Translations under genes and position numbers: made by a program
Shown here: positions 8,098 through 18,629 of the stretch, in pieces
How positions within the stretch are numbered: position 1 is the stretch's first letter
Layout of the letters: the number at the start of each line of letters is the position of its first letter
NCBI RefSeq assembly: GCF_001753675.2
Contig: NZ_MJUW02000122.1
Location: 38,089 to 102,088, forward strand
Reading direction: 5' to 3'
Source: Candidatus Brocadia sapporoensis
Lineage (GTDB): Bacteria; Planctomycetota; Brocadiia; Brocadiales; Brocadiaceae
DNA: 64,000 bases
Notes under the pieces: generated by a model
Databases searched by the model: none
The model's input: only the letters and a program-made list of their open reading frames with translations
Told to the model about the DNA's origin: nothing

Positions 8098-9120
8098 ATG
8101 ATAAAAGAAGATATTTTATCTTCTGTACCCATTGTTGAAGATAAAAACCTAGACTTTACCCTCAGGCCAAAACGATTCAATGATTTTATCGGACAGAATC
8201 GCATAAAGGAAAATCTGCTCATTTATATTGAAGCTGCAAAAAAAAGGGGAGAACCGTTAGACCATATCTTATTTTCTGGCCCTCCCGGGCTGGGAAAAAC
8301 AACGTTGTCTCAAATTATTGCTAACGAAATTAATGCCTCGATTAAGACAACTTCCGGCCCCATTCTCGATAAACCTATGGACCTTGCTGGTATTCTTACG
8401 AATTTGCAACATGGGGACATTCTTTTTATTGATGAAATCCATAGGTTGAACACAACTGTTGAAGAGTATCTGTATTCGGCGATGGAAGATTTTTATATCG
8501 ATATTATCATTGATCAGGGACCGAAGGCCAGATCGGTAAAAATCAATTTACCTAAGTTCACCCTTATCGGTTCGACGACAAGAGAAGGGCTGCTTACAGC
8601 GCCGCTTCGTTCCCGCTTTGGTGTGCTGGAAAAATTAGAGTTCTATCCGTGGACCGATCTCTATAAAGTTGTGTGTAATTCAGCCCACGTTCTCTCTATC
8701 CGGATAGATGAAAAAGGGGGCGAAATTATTGCGAAAAGGTCCCGCGGTACCCCCCGAATAGCTAATAGATTTTTACGACGTATTCGGGATGTTGCCCAAG
8801 TTCGCGGGAACGACATAATCAACAAAGAAGTTGCCCAAATGGGTTTAGAGATGTTAGGTGTGGATGAGAATGGTTTGGGAGAAATGGACAGGAAGATACT
8901 GGAAACCCTTATTCGATACAGCGGTCCCGTCGGCTTGAAAACTATTGCAGTTTCGGTAAGTGAGGAAGAAGATACCATCGAGGAAGTATATGAATCGTAT
9001 CTGATCCAACGGGGATATCTGGATAAAACACCGAGAGGAAGGGTTGCGACCAAGCTGGCTTACGAACATTTAGGATATCCATGCCACTCAGAAACAGGAC
9101 TCCAAAAACGGCTATTTTAA
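8098..9120 (+). CDS. ruvB: Holliday junction DNA helicase RuvB
   Basis: 340 residues, full length. It is an AAA+ ATPase driving branch migration on RuvA-bound junctions. Visible motifs are Walker A GPPGLGKTTLS, Walker B ILFIDEIHRL, sensor 1 IGSTTREG and the Arg-finger region PLRSRFG. A C-terminal winged helix (about 255-335) contains GPVGLKTIAVS and RGYLDKTPRGR. It forms an operon with ruvA upstream and queH 12 bp downstream. Confidence 0.98.
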   Translation: MIKEDILSSVPIVEDKNLDFTLRPKRFNDFIGQNRIKENLLIYIEAAKKRGEPLDHILFSGPPGLGKTTLSQIIANEINASIKTTSGPILDKPMDLAGILTNLQHGDILFIDEIHRLNTTVEEYLYSAMEDFYIDIIIDQGPKARSVKINLPKFTLIGSTTREGLLTAPLRSRFGVLEKLEFYPWTDLYKVVCNSAHVLSIRIDEKGGEIIAKRSRGTPRIANRFLRRIRDVAQVRGNDIINKEVAQMGLEMLGVDENGLGEMDRKILETLIRYSGPVGLKTIAVSVSEEEDTIEEVYESYLIQRGYLDKTPRGRVATKLAYEHLGYPCHSETGLQKRLF

Positions 9121-9132
9121 AGGAGCCGCCTT

Positions 9133-9765
9133 ATGAATCTTTTGTTACATATTTGTTGCGCATGTTGTTTATGCGCACCGCTGCAGGAGCTGAGAAAAGA
9201 AGGTTTCGCAGTAACCGGGCTCTTTTACAATCCAAATATACATCCGTTGCTTGAGTTTAGGCGGCGATTAAAGGCGCTGCGCGTATTTCAGGAAAGCGAT
9301 CCTTTATCAGTAATATACTACGAGGAGTATGGTTTACGGGAATATTTGAAACACGTTGATCATGAGGGCAATGATCGGTGTGCTGATTGTTATACCATGA
9401 GGCTTAGGTTTACTACGGTATACGCACAGGAAAACGGATTCGATGCCTTTACCTCAACCATGTTGTTCAGTGTTTATCAAAATCACGAGCAGTTAAAAAT
9501 ATTTTCAGAAAATCTGGCGCGCGAACATGGTATTGATTTTATCTATCGTGATTACCGTGCTTTATCTGAATGCAGTCATGATATAGCCAAAAAAAAGATG
9601 ATTTACCGGCAAGGATATTGTGGTTGTATCTTCAGTGAATATGAAAGATACAAAGACACGACACGAGAGTTGTATAAAGGCAGCAGTCTGAATAAGAAGG
9701 ATGAAGAAGGTGTCCAAAATGTCTTTAATATCAAAAACACGTTACATCGATGTGACTGTCTTTGA
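9133..9765 (+). CDS. queH: epoxyqueuosine reductase QueH (DUF208)
   Basis: 210 residues. QueH is the non-orthologous replacement for QueG and performs the last step of queuosine synthesis in tRNA. Family cysteine pairs are present: HICCACCLCAP near the N-terminus, DRCADCYTMRL in the middle and YCGCIFSEYERY near the C-terminus. These bind a [4Fe-4S] cluster and an adjacent iron. The gene has a strong ribosome site (AAAGGAGCC) just after ruvB. The tgt gene one locus downstream encodes the enzyme that inserts the precursor base, so the cluster holds two steps of the same pathway. Confidence 0.93.
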   Translation: MNLLLHICCACCLCAPLQELRKEGFAVTGLFYNPNIHPLLEFRRRLKALRVFQESDPLSVIYYEEYGLREYLKHVDHEGNDRCADCYTMRLRFTTVYAQENGFDAFTSTMLFSVYQNHEQLKIFSENLAREHGIDFIYRDYRALSECSHDIAKKKMIYRQGYCGCIFSEYERYKDTTRELYKGSSLNKKDEEGVQNVFNIKNTLHRCDCL

Positions 9766-9890
9766 TAGAGTATTGGGGAGTTCTTTTCTGCAAATCTGTC
9801 GGAGATCACGAACTGGTTTGTGCCTTGCAGGATCTCGTAATGCTGGTTTAAATCAGAAGTAAATACGTTCCCAATAACAGCGAAAATAAC

Positions 9891-11084
9891 ATGACTATGA
9901 ATAGGGTATCTTTTTTAACAATGGCTATGATATTACCAATTATTTCCGCAGGAGTCCATCTTTCGTGTTACAGGGATAGTGTGGTGGTTCAAGACGATAT
10001 TCATGACTACGGACCTCTGATGGATAAAACACCCGCTGTACGTGTACTTCTCGTAAATGATAAGCGGACTGCACAGCTAGCAATTCATGGATGCTATCAG
10101 ATTACCGGCAGTCTGACAAACATTGTAGATCAAGGGCAGGATTTACGAAGGTGTGCCATATCAATAAGTAATGGCGGTATTAATATCGGGAATAAACATT
10201 ATAATCACAACGAATTAAGAATTGTAAGTCAACAAAGTGGAGGGATTGAAGTAAATTCTGTACGATATCGTGGTGAGATAAGAATATTACAGCAACTTAA
10301 TGACAAATTGTCCGTGATTGAAGAAACAGATATAGAAAGTTTTATCGATGGTGTCCTTGGGAGTGAAATGCCGCAATCATGGAATGAAGATGCCTTGCGT
10401 GCCCAAGCAGTAACAGCAAGAACCTATGCGATGTATAAAAAAAAGATAAGGCGGGATGATGTTTACCACCTGGATATGTTAGAGCTTGCATATCGGGGTA
10501 TAGCCAATGAATCAGGTCGGCTTACCCAAATTGTGCAGGACACCAAAGGCATCGTGATGGTTTATAATTGGAATATTTTCCCTGCTTATTTTCATAGCAC
10601 GTGTGGAGGTCATACAGAAGATGTTCGCCATGTATTCGGGAAAGACAGCATACCACCCCTCAGTGGTGTGGCATGCAATTACTGTAGCGACTCCAAACAT
10701 TCCAGTTGGAGTACGGACATTAGCAAATCTGCTATTGAAAAAAAATTACAGGAAGCTAATGTTTATATTTCCAACATCAGCACAGTAATGGCTGTAAATC
10801 CAGGGGCTGGCAACCATGGTTCGAGAGTTGAAATCGCTTCTGCTAATGGAAGTAAAGAAATGAATGCAAATGATTTTCGATTAATGATTGGGCCGAACAA
10901 TTTGTTAAGCACGTCCTTTCAGGCGAAGAACAATGGAAAAAGTATTACCTTTACGGGAAAAGGGTGGGGGCATGGTGTCGGGCTTTGTCAGTATGGTGCT
11001 CAGTCCATGGCAGAAAAGGGTTTCAAGTGGGCCGAAATTTTAAAGTATTACTATCCGAAGATAGAGTTGGTTCGGGTATATTGA
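9891..11084 (+). CDS. SpoIID/LytB-domain protein
   Basis: 397 residues. An N-terminal hydrophobic segment (about residues 5-25) is a signal anchor or signal peptide; the following Ser-Cys could be a non-ideal lipobox. The SpoIID domain covers about 110-395, with the typical LGSEMPQSWNEDALRAQAVTARTYA block, a FHSTCGGHTED block and the terminal GWGHGVGLCQYGAQ motif. SpoIID is a lytic transglycosylase acting on stem-peptide-free glycan; LytB-type homologues modulate wall hydrolases. It lies between queH and tgt, an insertion into the usual ruv-que-tgt-yajC-sec order. It suggests active peptidoglycan remodelling in this planctomycete. Confidence 0.88.
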   Translation: MTMNRVSFLTMAMILPIISAGVHLSCYRDSVVVQDDIHDYGPLMDKTPAVRVLLVNDKRTAQLAIHGCYQITGSLTNIVDQGQDLRRCAISISNGGINIGNKHYNHNELRIVSQQSGGIEVNSVRYRGEIRILQQLNDKLSVIEETDIESFIDGVLGSEMPQSWNEDALRAQAVTARTYAMYKKKIRRDDVYHLDMLELAYRGIANESGRLTQIVQDTKGIVMVYNWNIFPAYFHSTCGGHTEDVRHVFGKDSIPPLSGVACNYCSDSKHSSWSTDISKSAIEKKLQEANVYISNISTVMAVNPGAGNHGSRVEIASANGSKEMNANDFRLMIGPNNLLSTSFQAKNNGKSITFTGKGWGHGVGLCQYGAQSMAEKGFKWAEILKYYYPKIELVRVY

Positions 11085-12209
<1,125 letters not shown>

Positions 12210-12284
12210 AATTGTCGTGAATACGCGACAAATCGGAGAAGTGTTTTTTTTGAGTGAAACTTTTTCATAATAGGTAGGAGGAAT

Positions 12285-12653
12285 ATGATGTTTTTTTTAT
12301 TGCAAGCGGCTGGAAAATCGTCATCGCCGGGTGGTATGTTATCCATGCTGCTTCCGTTTATTCTCATGTTTGTTGTGATGTATTTCTTGATCCTGAGACC
12401 ACAAAAGAGAAAGGAAAAAGAACGCAAGATTCTGTTGTCCAGGATTAAAAAGAACGATCGGGTCGTAACGGCTGGAGGAATCCACGGCCTTATTACGTCT
12501 GTCAGAGAGAATGAGATTATCCTCCGTGTAGACGATGCAAAAGACGTAAAGCTTAAGATCGACAGGAGCGCAATTGTTACGGTATTAGAGGTCTCTGGCG
12601 ATGATACAGAAGAACCAAAAGAACTTCCAAAAGAGAGTAAAGATACAAAATAA
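12285..12653 (+). CDS. yajC: preprotein translocase subunit YajC
   Basis: 122 residues. One transmembrane helix (about 18-38, ending FLILRPQKRKEKER) is followed by the cytoplasmic YajC domain with RIKKNDRVVTAGGIHG. It associates with SecDF-YidC in the membrane. A clear ribosome site (TAGGAGGAAT) precedes ATGATG. It is 78 bp before secDF, its functional partner. Confidence 0.95.
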   Translation: MMFFLLQAAGKSSSPGGMLSMLLPFILMFVVMYFLILRPQKRKEKERKILLSRIKKNDRVVTAGGIHGLITSVRENEIILRVDDAKDVKLKIDRSAIVTVLEVSGDDTEEPKELPKESKDTK

Positions 12654-12731
12654 CGTTTTATATATGATTATGAGTATGAATCAGCAGTTTATTTCAGACA
12701 ATGAAAAAAGGAGCCTGTTGAGGAGAAAGAA

Positions 12732-15700
12732 ATGACTAAAAACTTAAGATGGAGGATACCTCTCATTGCGATAGTTATTGCTATTGGCAGTATGATCGTG
12801 TACCCACCGTCAGAAAAGGTCCTGAAGAAGGAGCAAGTTAAGGAAATCGATGGGAATGTAGTTGAGCGTACGACTCTGGAAAAATCATGGACACGTTTTT
12901 TCATAACAAATCCAATTATCCGCGAGACGATTGTTAACGAAGAGACTGACAAGGATGGCAAGAAAGTTTGTAACAAGGTCGTCGAGTATGTCTCAAAGGG
13001 TAAGATTAAGCTTGGATTAGACCTCAAAGGTGGCTCAGAGTTGTTGTATAAAGTAAGGGTAGATAAAAAAGAAGACCGACCAGGGATAACAAAGGAAATT
13101 ATTGAAGTATTAAAAAAAAGGATAGACCCTCAAGGAGTTATAGAGTATAGGATCCAGGAACAGGGCAGTCATCGTGTGCTCATTCAGGTTCCGGGAGCAA
13201 CAAAAGCAGAAATAGAAAGCTTGAAGAACCGAATCACACGCCTTGGCAAGCTTGAGTTCAGGCTTGCAGCCAGCAGCGATAGCCCGGAATATAAAGAGGC
13301 GCTGGAGGGGAAACAAGTTCCGGGGTATTATAAACACTGGTTGCGGAAGAAAAAAGGCGAAGAAGGGGAGGCCGGCAAATGGTACCTTGTTCGGAATAAG
13401 ACCGAGATTTCCGGGGAACACCTATTCAGAATATATGCTGACCGGAAAGGGATCGAACCCATCGTTGGTTTTGAGTTCGACGCTATTGGTAAATCTAAAT
13501 TTGGACAAATTACAGAACGTAATATTGGTAAACCTCTGGCAATTATCCTGGACGGCACCCTCTATTCTGCACCTGTTATCCGCGATCGTATACCCGGGAA
13601 GGGAATTATTGAAGGAAACTTTACCCAAGATGAAGTCAATGAACTTATTGCTATTATGCGGGCAGGAAGTCTTCCTGCAGACCTGGAACTTGAAATGGAA
13701 ACCATGGTCGGGCCGAGTTTGGGAAGAGATTCAATTAACAGGGCGTTGATAGCCGGCACGATAGGTGGTATCTTTGCAATCCTTTTTGTTGGAATTTACT
13801 ATATGGGGGTGGGATGGGTTGCAAACTGTGCAAATGCTTTGAATATCTTTTTTACTGTTGGAATGATGGCATTACTCAATGCTACTTTGACTCTCCCGGG
13901 TATAGCGGGATTAGTGCTCATGATCGGTATGGGTATCGATTCAAATGTGTTAATCTTTGAAAGAATCCGTGAAGAAAAGGCCAAGGGAAAATCCTTACGG
14001 GCAGCGGTAAAGGCGGGCTATGAAAAGGCGTTTTCTGCCATTTTTGATTCCCATGTTACCACGTTAATTACGGGTGTAATACTTGCAGCGGTGGGTACTG
14101 GTCCTGTAAAGGGATTTGCATGGACATTAATCCTGGGTTTGATTATCAATCTGTTTACAGCCGTTTTTGTAACAAGGGTTGTATATGATTTGTTTATGGA
14201 TTTAAACTGGATCAAGAGCTTCTCGATGTTTAAGCTGATCGGCGTCCCCCACGTTAACTTTATAAGCTATCGTTTTATCCTGATTATTATCTCCGGCTCA
14301 TGTATTATCGGCGGTATGGCAACCTTTGTTATGCGTGGGAACAAAAAATATGATATCGATTTTACTGGTGGTACACTCGTTCATTTACACCTGAATAATT
14401 CAACTTCTCCTGGATTTATAAGAACGGCACTTGGTGAGACGGGCTATAATGAAGCCGAGGTCCAGAGTATTTGGTCCGGAGAGAATCTGACACAGTTTGC
14501 ATCAACATCAGATGAATTCGGTATACGAATCAAAGGCCTTGATGATGAGAAGACAAAGCAAAAATTAACAGAGGATATCAAGCGAGTTCTGGATAAAACG
14601 GATTTATTTGCCGGAATCGATTTTATTGAACCCTTGATTTTTAATCTGGAATTGAAAAAACCGACAGATGAGATGGCTATTCAAAAAAGCTTGAAAGACG
14701 CTGGTTACAGCGATGAGGATGTGGTGTCAATAACACCCGTTAATCAACTTGCAAAAGAGTACTTAGTGGATATCAGCGGTCTGGAAGATGTGAAAAAACG
14801 CCCACAATTAGTCGGTGCAGTGGTAGATGGTTTGAAGAATAACCTGGTCTTCCGCGAGGTTAAAATAACGTTGGGTGAGATTACCGAGTCATTGCAAACA
14901 CAAGATGTCAATATGCAGGTGTCGAAACCTTTCGTGGATGCGGATGTAAGTGAATCCATTGATCCTGCCATTCTTAATTTTGAGCTGAATAAGCAGGGGT
15001 TTGGCAATATTACAGTGACAGGACGATCAAAAGAATCATCAATGGCACGCACAAATAAACTACGAATAGAAAGTTCAAGGACAACTTTACAAGATATAAA
15101 ACAGGCCGTGAAGGGATCGATCTCGGTGCCAAGCGTTTCTATCACAGGAAACGAAGAAATCCGTGTAGAGTTAAAAGAAGGTATCAGTAAAGGAAGTTTT
15201 GTGACGATGATTCGGGAGATTAAGCCCATTAAAGGTGTTGTAAAAGGTGTTTTTTCAATGAACGCTCCCGCACAATTATTTGCAATTCATATGCGACCTT
15301 TAAGTGCCGGAAAAGTGCAGGAAAAAATTAAAGAGGACATCATTAGTAAATTTAAGGACCACTTGTATAAAGAAAAAATCGATGTCTCTTTCGAACCGTT
15401 GAAAGATGCTTCCCCGGATACTGAGATAAGCACGGCCAGTCAGGGAAAAGAATCAAACCAGGCTCAATTCCGCATGACATTATCTAAACCTTTAAAAAAA
15501 GAGGTTATTGAAGAGGTGCTGATTACCGCAGGATACCCCACTATTCTTGAGCAGGGTCTGGAGGAGGGCAGAGAATATAAGAGCGTGGAGATCGCCCTTA
15601 ACCCTCGTAATACAGAGACGGCAGAAAAGGCCATCAAGAGTGCGTTTGAGATATCTCAGCCGTTAAAAAGGATCGTGAGTATTGGTTCCACTGTTGCAGG

Positions 15701-16280
15701 TGAGATGAAGAGTCGCGCCATTTTGGGGGTAATCTTTTCCTGTATTGCTACGATATTTTATGTGTGGTTTCGTTTTGGAGACTTTAAATTTGGCTCTTCA
15801 GCAATCATCGCTGTTATCCATGATATCCTGCTTACTTTGGGTGCCGTAGCTGTAGCAGATTATTTGTTTGGAAATATGAAAATTGACAGCTCTATGGTAG
15901 CTGCATTTCTTACCGTAGTAGGCTACTCTCTGAATGATACAATCGTCATCTTTGACAGGATTAGAGAAAATATGGGAGGGCGGGGTAATCTACTTACGCC
16001 GCAATTGGTTAACGACAGTATCAACCAGACATTAAGCCGAACTCTCTTGACAGGGGTTACAACCATTGGTGTATTGTGTGCCCTCTTTTTCGTGGGTGGA
16101 CATGAGATTCATGGATTTGCATTTGTTATGCTCGTAGGAATCGTTGTCGGTACGTATTCAACGATATTTGTCGCATGTCCTATGCTACTCAGGTGGAAGG
16201 GACTTTCTCCCGTAAGTCAAGTATTGCCGCGACAAAATTATCCGATGCAAGGAAAGGAGGTAATAACTAAAAAGAGATAA
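12732..16280 (+). CDS. secDF: SecD-SecF fusion protein with enlarged SecF periplasmic domain
   Basis: 1182 residues. The SecD half (about 1-500) has the LGLDLKGGSELLYKV motif, P1 domain and transmembrane helices containing GMGIDSNVLIFERIREE. The SecF half begins near 510, with DIDFTGGTLVHL at 541, and ends with the VVGYSLNDTIVIFDRIRE helix block. Uses proton motive force to pull exported proteins across the membrane. Oddly, the SecF periplasmic region runs from about 541 to 985, roughly 440 residues instead of about 100-120. It contains at least three copies of a module of the form L.L..P.....I...L...GY (about 549-580, 635-667 and 911-942), suggesting duplication of the SecF P1 core. Ribosome site TTGAGGAGAAAG supports the start. 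Confidence 0.95.
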   Translation: MTKNLRWRIPLIAIVIAIGSMIVYPPSEKVLKKEQVKEIDGNVVERTTLEKSWTRFFITNPIIRETIVNEETDKDGKKVCNKVVEYVSKGKIKLGLDLKGGSELLYKVRVDKKEDRPGITKEIIEVLKKRIDPQGVIEYRIQEQGSHRVLIQVPGATKAEIESLKNRITRLGKLEFRLAASSDSPEYKEALEGKQVPGYYKHWLRKKKGEEGEAGKWYLVRNKTEISGEHLFRIYADRKGIEPIVGFEFDAIGKSKFGQITERNIGKPLAIILDGTLYSAPVIRDRIPGKGIIEGNFTQDEVNELIAIMRAGSLPADLELEMETMVGPSLGRDSINRALIAGTIGGIFAILFVGIYYMGVGWVANCANALNIFFTVGMMALLNATLTLPGIAGLVLMIGMGIDSNVLIFERIREEKAKGKSLRAAVKAGYEKAFSAIFDSHVTTLITGVILAAVGTGPVKGFAWTLILGLIINLFTAVFVTRVVYDLFMDLNWIKSFSMFKLIGVPHVNFISYRFILIIISGSCIIGGMATFVMRGNKKYDIDFTGGTLVHLHLNNSTSPGFIRTALGETGYNEAEVQSIWSGENLTQFASTSDEFGIRIKGLDDEKTKQKLTEDIKRVLDKTDLFAGIDFIEPLIFNLELKKPTDEMAIQKSLKDAGYSDEDVVSITPVNQLAKEYLVDISGLEDVKKRPQLVGAVVDGLKNNLVFREVKITLGEITESLQTQDVNMQVSKPFVDADVSESIDPAILNFELNKQGFGNITVTGRSKESSMARTNKLRIESSRTTLQDIKQAVKGSISVPSVSITGNEEIRVELKEGISKGSFVTMIREIKPIKGVVKGVFSMNAPAQLFAIHMRPLSAGKVQEKIKEDIISKFKDHLYKEKIDVSFEPLKDASPDTEISTASQGKESNQAQFRMTLSKPLKKEVIEEVLITAGYPTILEQGLEEGREYKSVEIALNPRNTETAEKAIKSAFEISQPLKRIVSIGSTVAGEMKSRAILGVIFSCIATIFYVWFRFGDFKFGSSAIIAVIHDILLTLGAVAVADYLFGNMKIDSSMVAAFLTVVGYSLNDTIVIFDRIRENMGGRGNLLTPQLVNDSINQTLSRTLLTGVTTIGVLCALFFVGGHEIHGFAFVMLVGIVVGTYSTIFVACPMLLRWKGLSPVSQVLPRQNYPMQGKEVITKKR

Positions 16281-16446
16281 AAATTATGATTAATAAGGCC
16301 ATTCACAGGGTGCAGGTCTTGTTAAAAAGATGAAAATTTTTTGAAAAATGCAAATGCGTTTCAGCTTGTCGATTGGCATGAAAGAGCGGACAGAAGGTTC
16401 ATTTTATTGTTCATTCCTATAAAACCTACGAAAGGAATAAAAAACG

Positions 16447-17313
16447 ATGAAAAGAGATGTGCAAGTTGGTGTAACTTTAGGAGTGATTATTATGGCAATT
16501 ATCGGTGTCTTTCTGAGCACAAGAACTGCGGTTAAAGAACCTGCGATCCCTATTCCAGAAATGGAGGAAGAAACCCAGGGTAATGTAGCGGATATCAACG
16601 AACTATCACCGGAACCACAAAACGTAAATCAAGAGTCTTTTAAAAAGGTAACGGCAAAGGAGCAACAGCCCAAACAAAAGGAATCATCCGTTTCAGACAC
16701 AGCTAAAATCGATGAACAAACGAAAGAGAACGAGGACAGGGTCATTGAAGTGGAGTGGAAGAAGGCAAAGGAAGCTAAGCCATTACCGACAACCAAAAAC
16801 GATGAAAAACTAGCTGATATGTCAAACACGGAAGATTGGAAAGACATTTCTTCTGACGACAATAAAAAGATCGGTGCAAAAGCTACAACATACAAGGTAA
16901 AAATTAACGACAGCCTTCGTAAAATAGCAAGCAAATATTATGGCGACGAATCAAAATGGCTTCTCATTCTTAACGCTAATCAAGATAAGATTCCGGACAG
17001 AAACAGCCTCAGAATTGGTACGGAACTTTTCATACCGGAAGAAAAACTCGTATCAAAGACGACAAAGACAGGGATAAAAACGGAAACAACCACCCCCTCA
17101 CTCTCTCAACTGGTTAATGTAGATGAAGTACAACCCGCTGAATCTGCTGTTAAAAAACACACGGTACTGCACGGCGATACACTGTACACGCTGGCTGTTA
17201 AATATTATCATGATGGCGCGAAATGGGAAAAAATATTCAATGCGAACAAAAAAAACCTTAAGGATAAAAAATCCTTGAAAATTGGACAAGAACTTATTAT
17301 TCCCAACATCTAA
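16447..17313 (+). CDS. membrane-anchored protein with two LysM domains
   Basis: 288 residues. A single transmembrane/signal helix (about 8-25, VTLGVIIMAIIGVFL) is followed by a long charged linker, then two LysM peptidoglycan-binding domains (about 147-200 and 237-287). Each LysM has the YKV...DSLRKIA / HTVLHGDTLYTLA start and an IG.EL.IP end. It probably tethers the envelope to peptidoglycan. The next gene begins 17 bp later, so the two envelope proteins are likely co-transcribed. No enzymatic domain is seen. Confidence 0.85.
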   Translation: MKRDVQVGVTLGVIIMAIIGVFLSTRTAVKEPAIPIPEMEEETQGNVADINELSPEPQNVNQESFKKVTAKEQQPKQKESSVSDTAKIDEQTKENEDRVIEVEWKKAKEAKPLPTTKNDEKLADMSNTEDWKDISSDDNKKIGAKATTYKVKINDSLRKIASKYYGDESKWLLILNANQDKIPDRNSLRIGTELFIPEEKLVSKTTKTGIKTETTTPSLSQLVNVDEVQPAESAVKKHTVLHGDTLYTLAVKYYHDGAKWEKIFNANKKNLKDKKSLKIGQELIIPNI

Positions 17314-17329
17314 GATTTAAGGTGTAAAT

Positions 17330-18481
17330 ATGATGAATTTGAAACGACGTAGTTTTTCTTTTCTTTCAAACCCTCTCTTTTATCTGATAGTTATTGCAAT
17401 TACGCTATACAGTGTATTATCCGATCCTTCCATTGATGCCCAGGAAACAATGAACGCATTCCCTATGTTTCGATATAATTTAGAAAGAACAGGGCTGGTA
17501 CCTTTTGTTGGGCCTTCCGGGAATACTTTTAAATGGAGTATATCGAGTGCCGGAGAAATTTGGTCATCTCCTGTCGTGGGTGCAGATGGAGTTGTTTACG
17601 TTGGCAGTACGGATGGGAAGTTGTTATCTGTTACTCCCAAAGGAAAGATCTTGTGGGTGTTTAAGAGCGGCGACGAAATATTTGGCTCTCCGGCAATTGG
17701 TGCAACCGGTGTTATTTATTTTGGTTCTGTAAGCGGAAGAATGTATGCGGTTAATCCTGATGGAAAAACAAAATGGAAGTTCCAGGCAGCCGGTGCCATT
17801 CATTCGTCTCCTGCTTGTGTCGATAAAGAAACGGTGTACTTCAGTTCTTATGACGGGAAACTTTATGCGGTTGGTACAAATGGAAAACTTTTGTGGAGTT
17901 ATAAAACCGGAGACGCAATTATGCTTTCCTCGCCTGCGATTGGCAAGGATAAAACTATTTATATTGGTTCCTGGGATAAGCATTTGTATGCCTTGAATCA
18001 AGACGGCACTTTAAAATGGCGCCTGGAAGTTGAAGCCAAAATAGATTCTACGCCAGCCATAAGCAATGGAGCTGTTTGTGTGGTAGATATGAGTGGAAAG
18101 CTCTATTTCGTAAATTTGGATGGGACATTAAAGTGGGCATTTGACCTGGGCTGCAGATCACATTCTTCGCCGGCAGTAGGTGCGGATGAGACGATTTATG
18201 TAGGTGCACAAGACGGCAACTTATCCGCAGTGACGAAGGAAGGCACATTAAAGTGGAAATTTAAAACGAAAAAGCCCATTACCGCATCGCCTGTCATTGA
18301 CGCAAATGGTACCATTTATATTGGTTCGTGGGATGGTTATTTGTATGCTATACAGACCGATGGAACCCCAAAATGGAACGTAAAAATTGGTGAACCATTA
18401 TTGTCTTCTCCGGCAATTAGCGCAAATAGTACGCTATACGTTGGCTGCGTAGACTGGAAACTTTACGCAATAGGACAATGA
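17330..18481 (+). CDS. PQQ-like beta-propeller repeat protein
   Basis: 383 residues. A signal peptide (hydrophobic segment about 16-30) precedes roughly eight repeats of a WD-like/PQQ-like blade. Each repeat has the pattern SSPAIG....IY.GS.DG.LYA....G..KW (for example GTIYIGSWDGYLYAI). This matches BamB-like and quinoprotein-like propellers; the catalytic residues of a real quinoprotein dehydrogenase were not identified, so a structural or binding role is more likely. The repeats are so regular that recent internal duplication is probable. The preceding LysM gene is 17 bp upstream. Confidence 0.88.
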   Translation: MMNLKRRSFSFLSNPLFYLIVIAITLYSVLSDPSIDAQETMNAFPMFRYNLERTGLVPFVGPSGNTFKWSISSAGEIWSSPVVGADGVVYVGSTDGKLLSVTPKGKILWVFKSGDEIFGSPAIGATGVIYFGSVSGRMYAVNPDGKTKWKFQAAGAIHSSPACVDKETVYFSSYDGKLYAVGTNGKLLWSYKTGDAIMLSSPAIGKDKTIYIGSWDKHLYALNQDGTLKWRLEVEAKIDSTPAISNGAVCVVDMSGKLYFVNLDGTLKWAFDLGCRSHSSPAVGADETIYVGAQDGNLSAVTKEGTLKWKFKTKKPITASPVIDANGTIYIGSWDGYLYAIQTDGTPKWNVKIGEPLLSSPAISANSTLYVGCVDWKLYAIGQ

Positions 18482-18629
18482 TTTTTTCTTTCACAAAATG
18501 GTTTTACTTAATCGCTATTTTTCGTTATACTATACTACATTTAAGTTTTGTGAAGAATAAATAATTGTATGTGGTGCTTCTATCCACATAATACATGAGC
18601 ACAAATGTTCGTGCAGGAGATATTATTAT

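Noticed and set aside
17330..18481. PQQ-dependent alcohol dehydrogenase
   Set aside because: Only generic propeller blades are seen, without the catalytic residues or length (about 600) of a quinoprotein enzyme.
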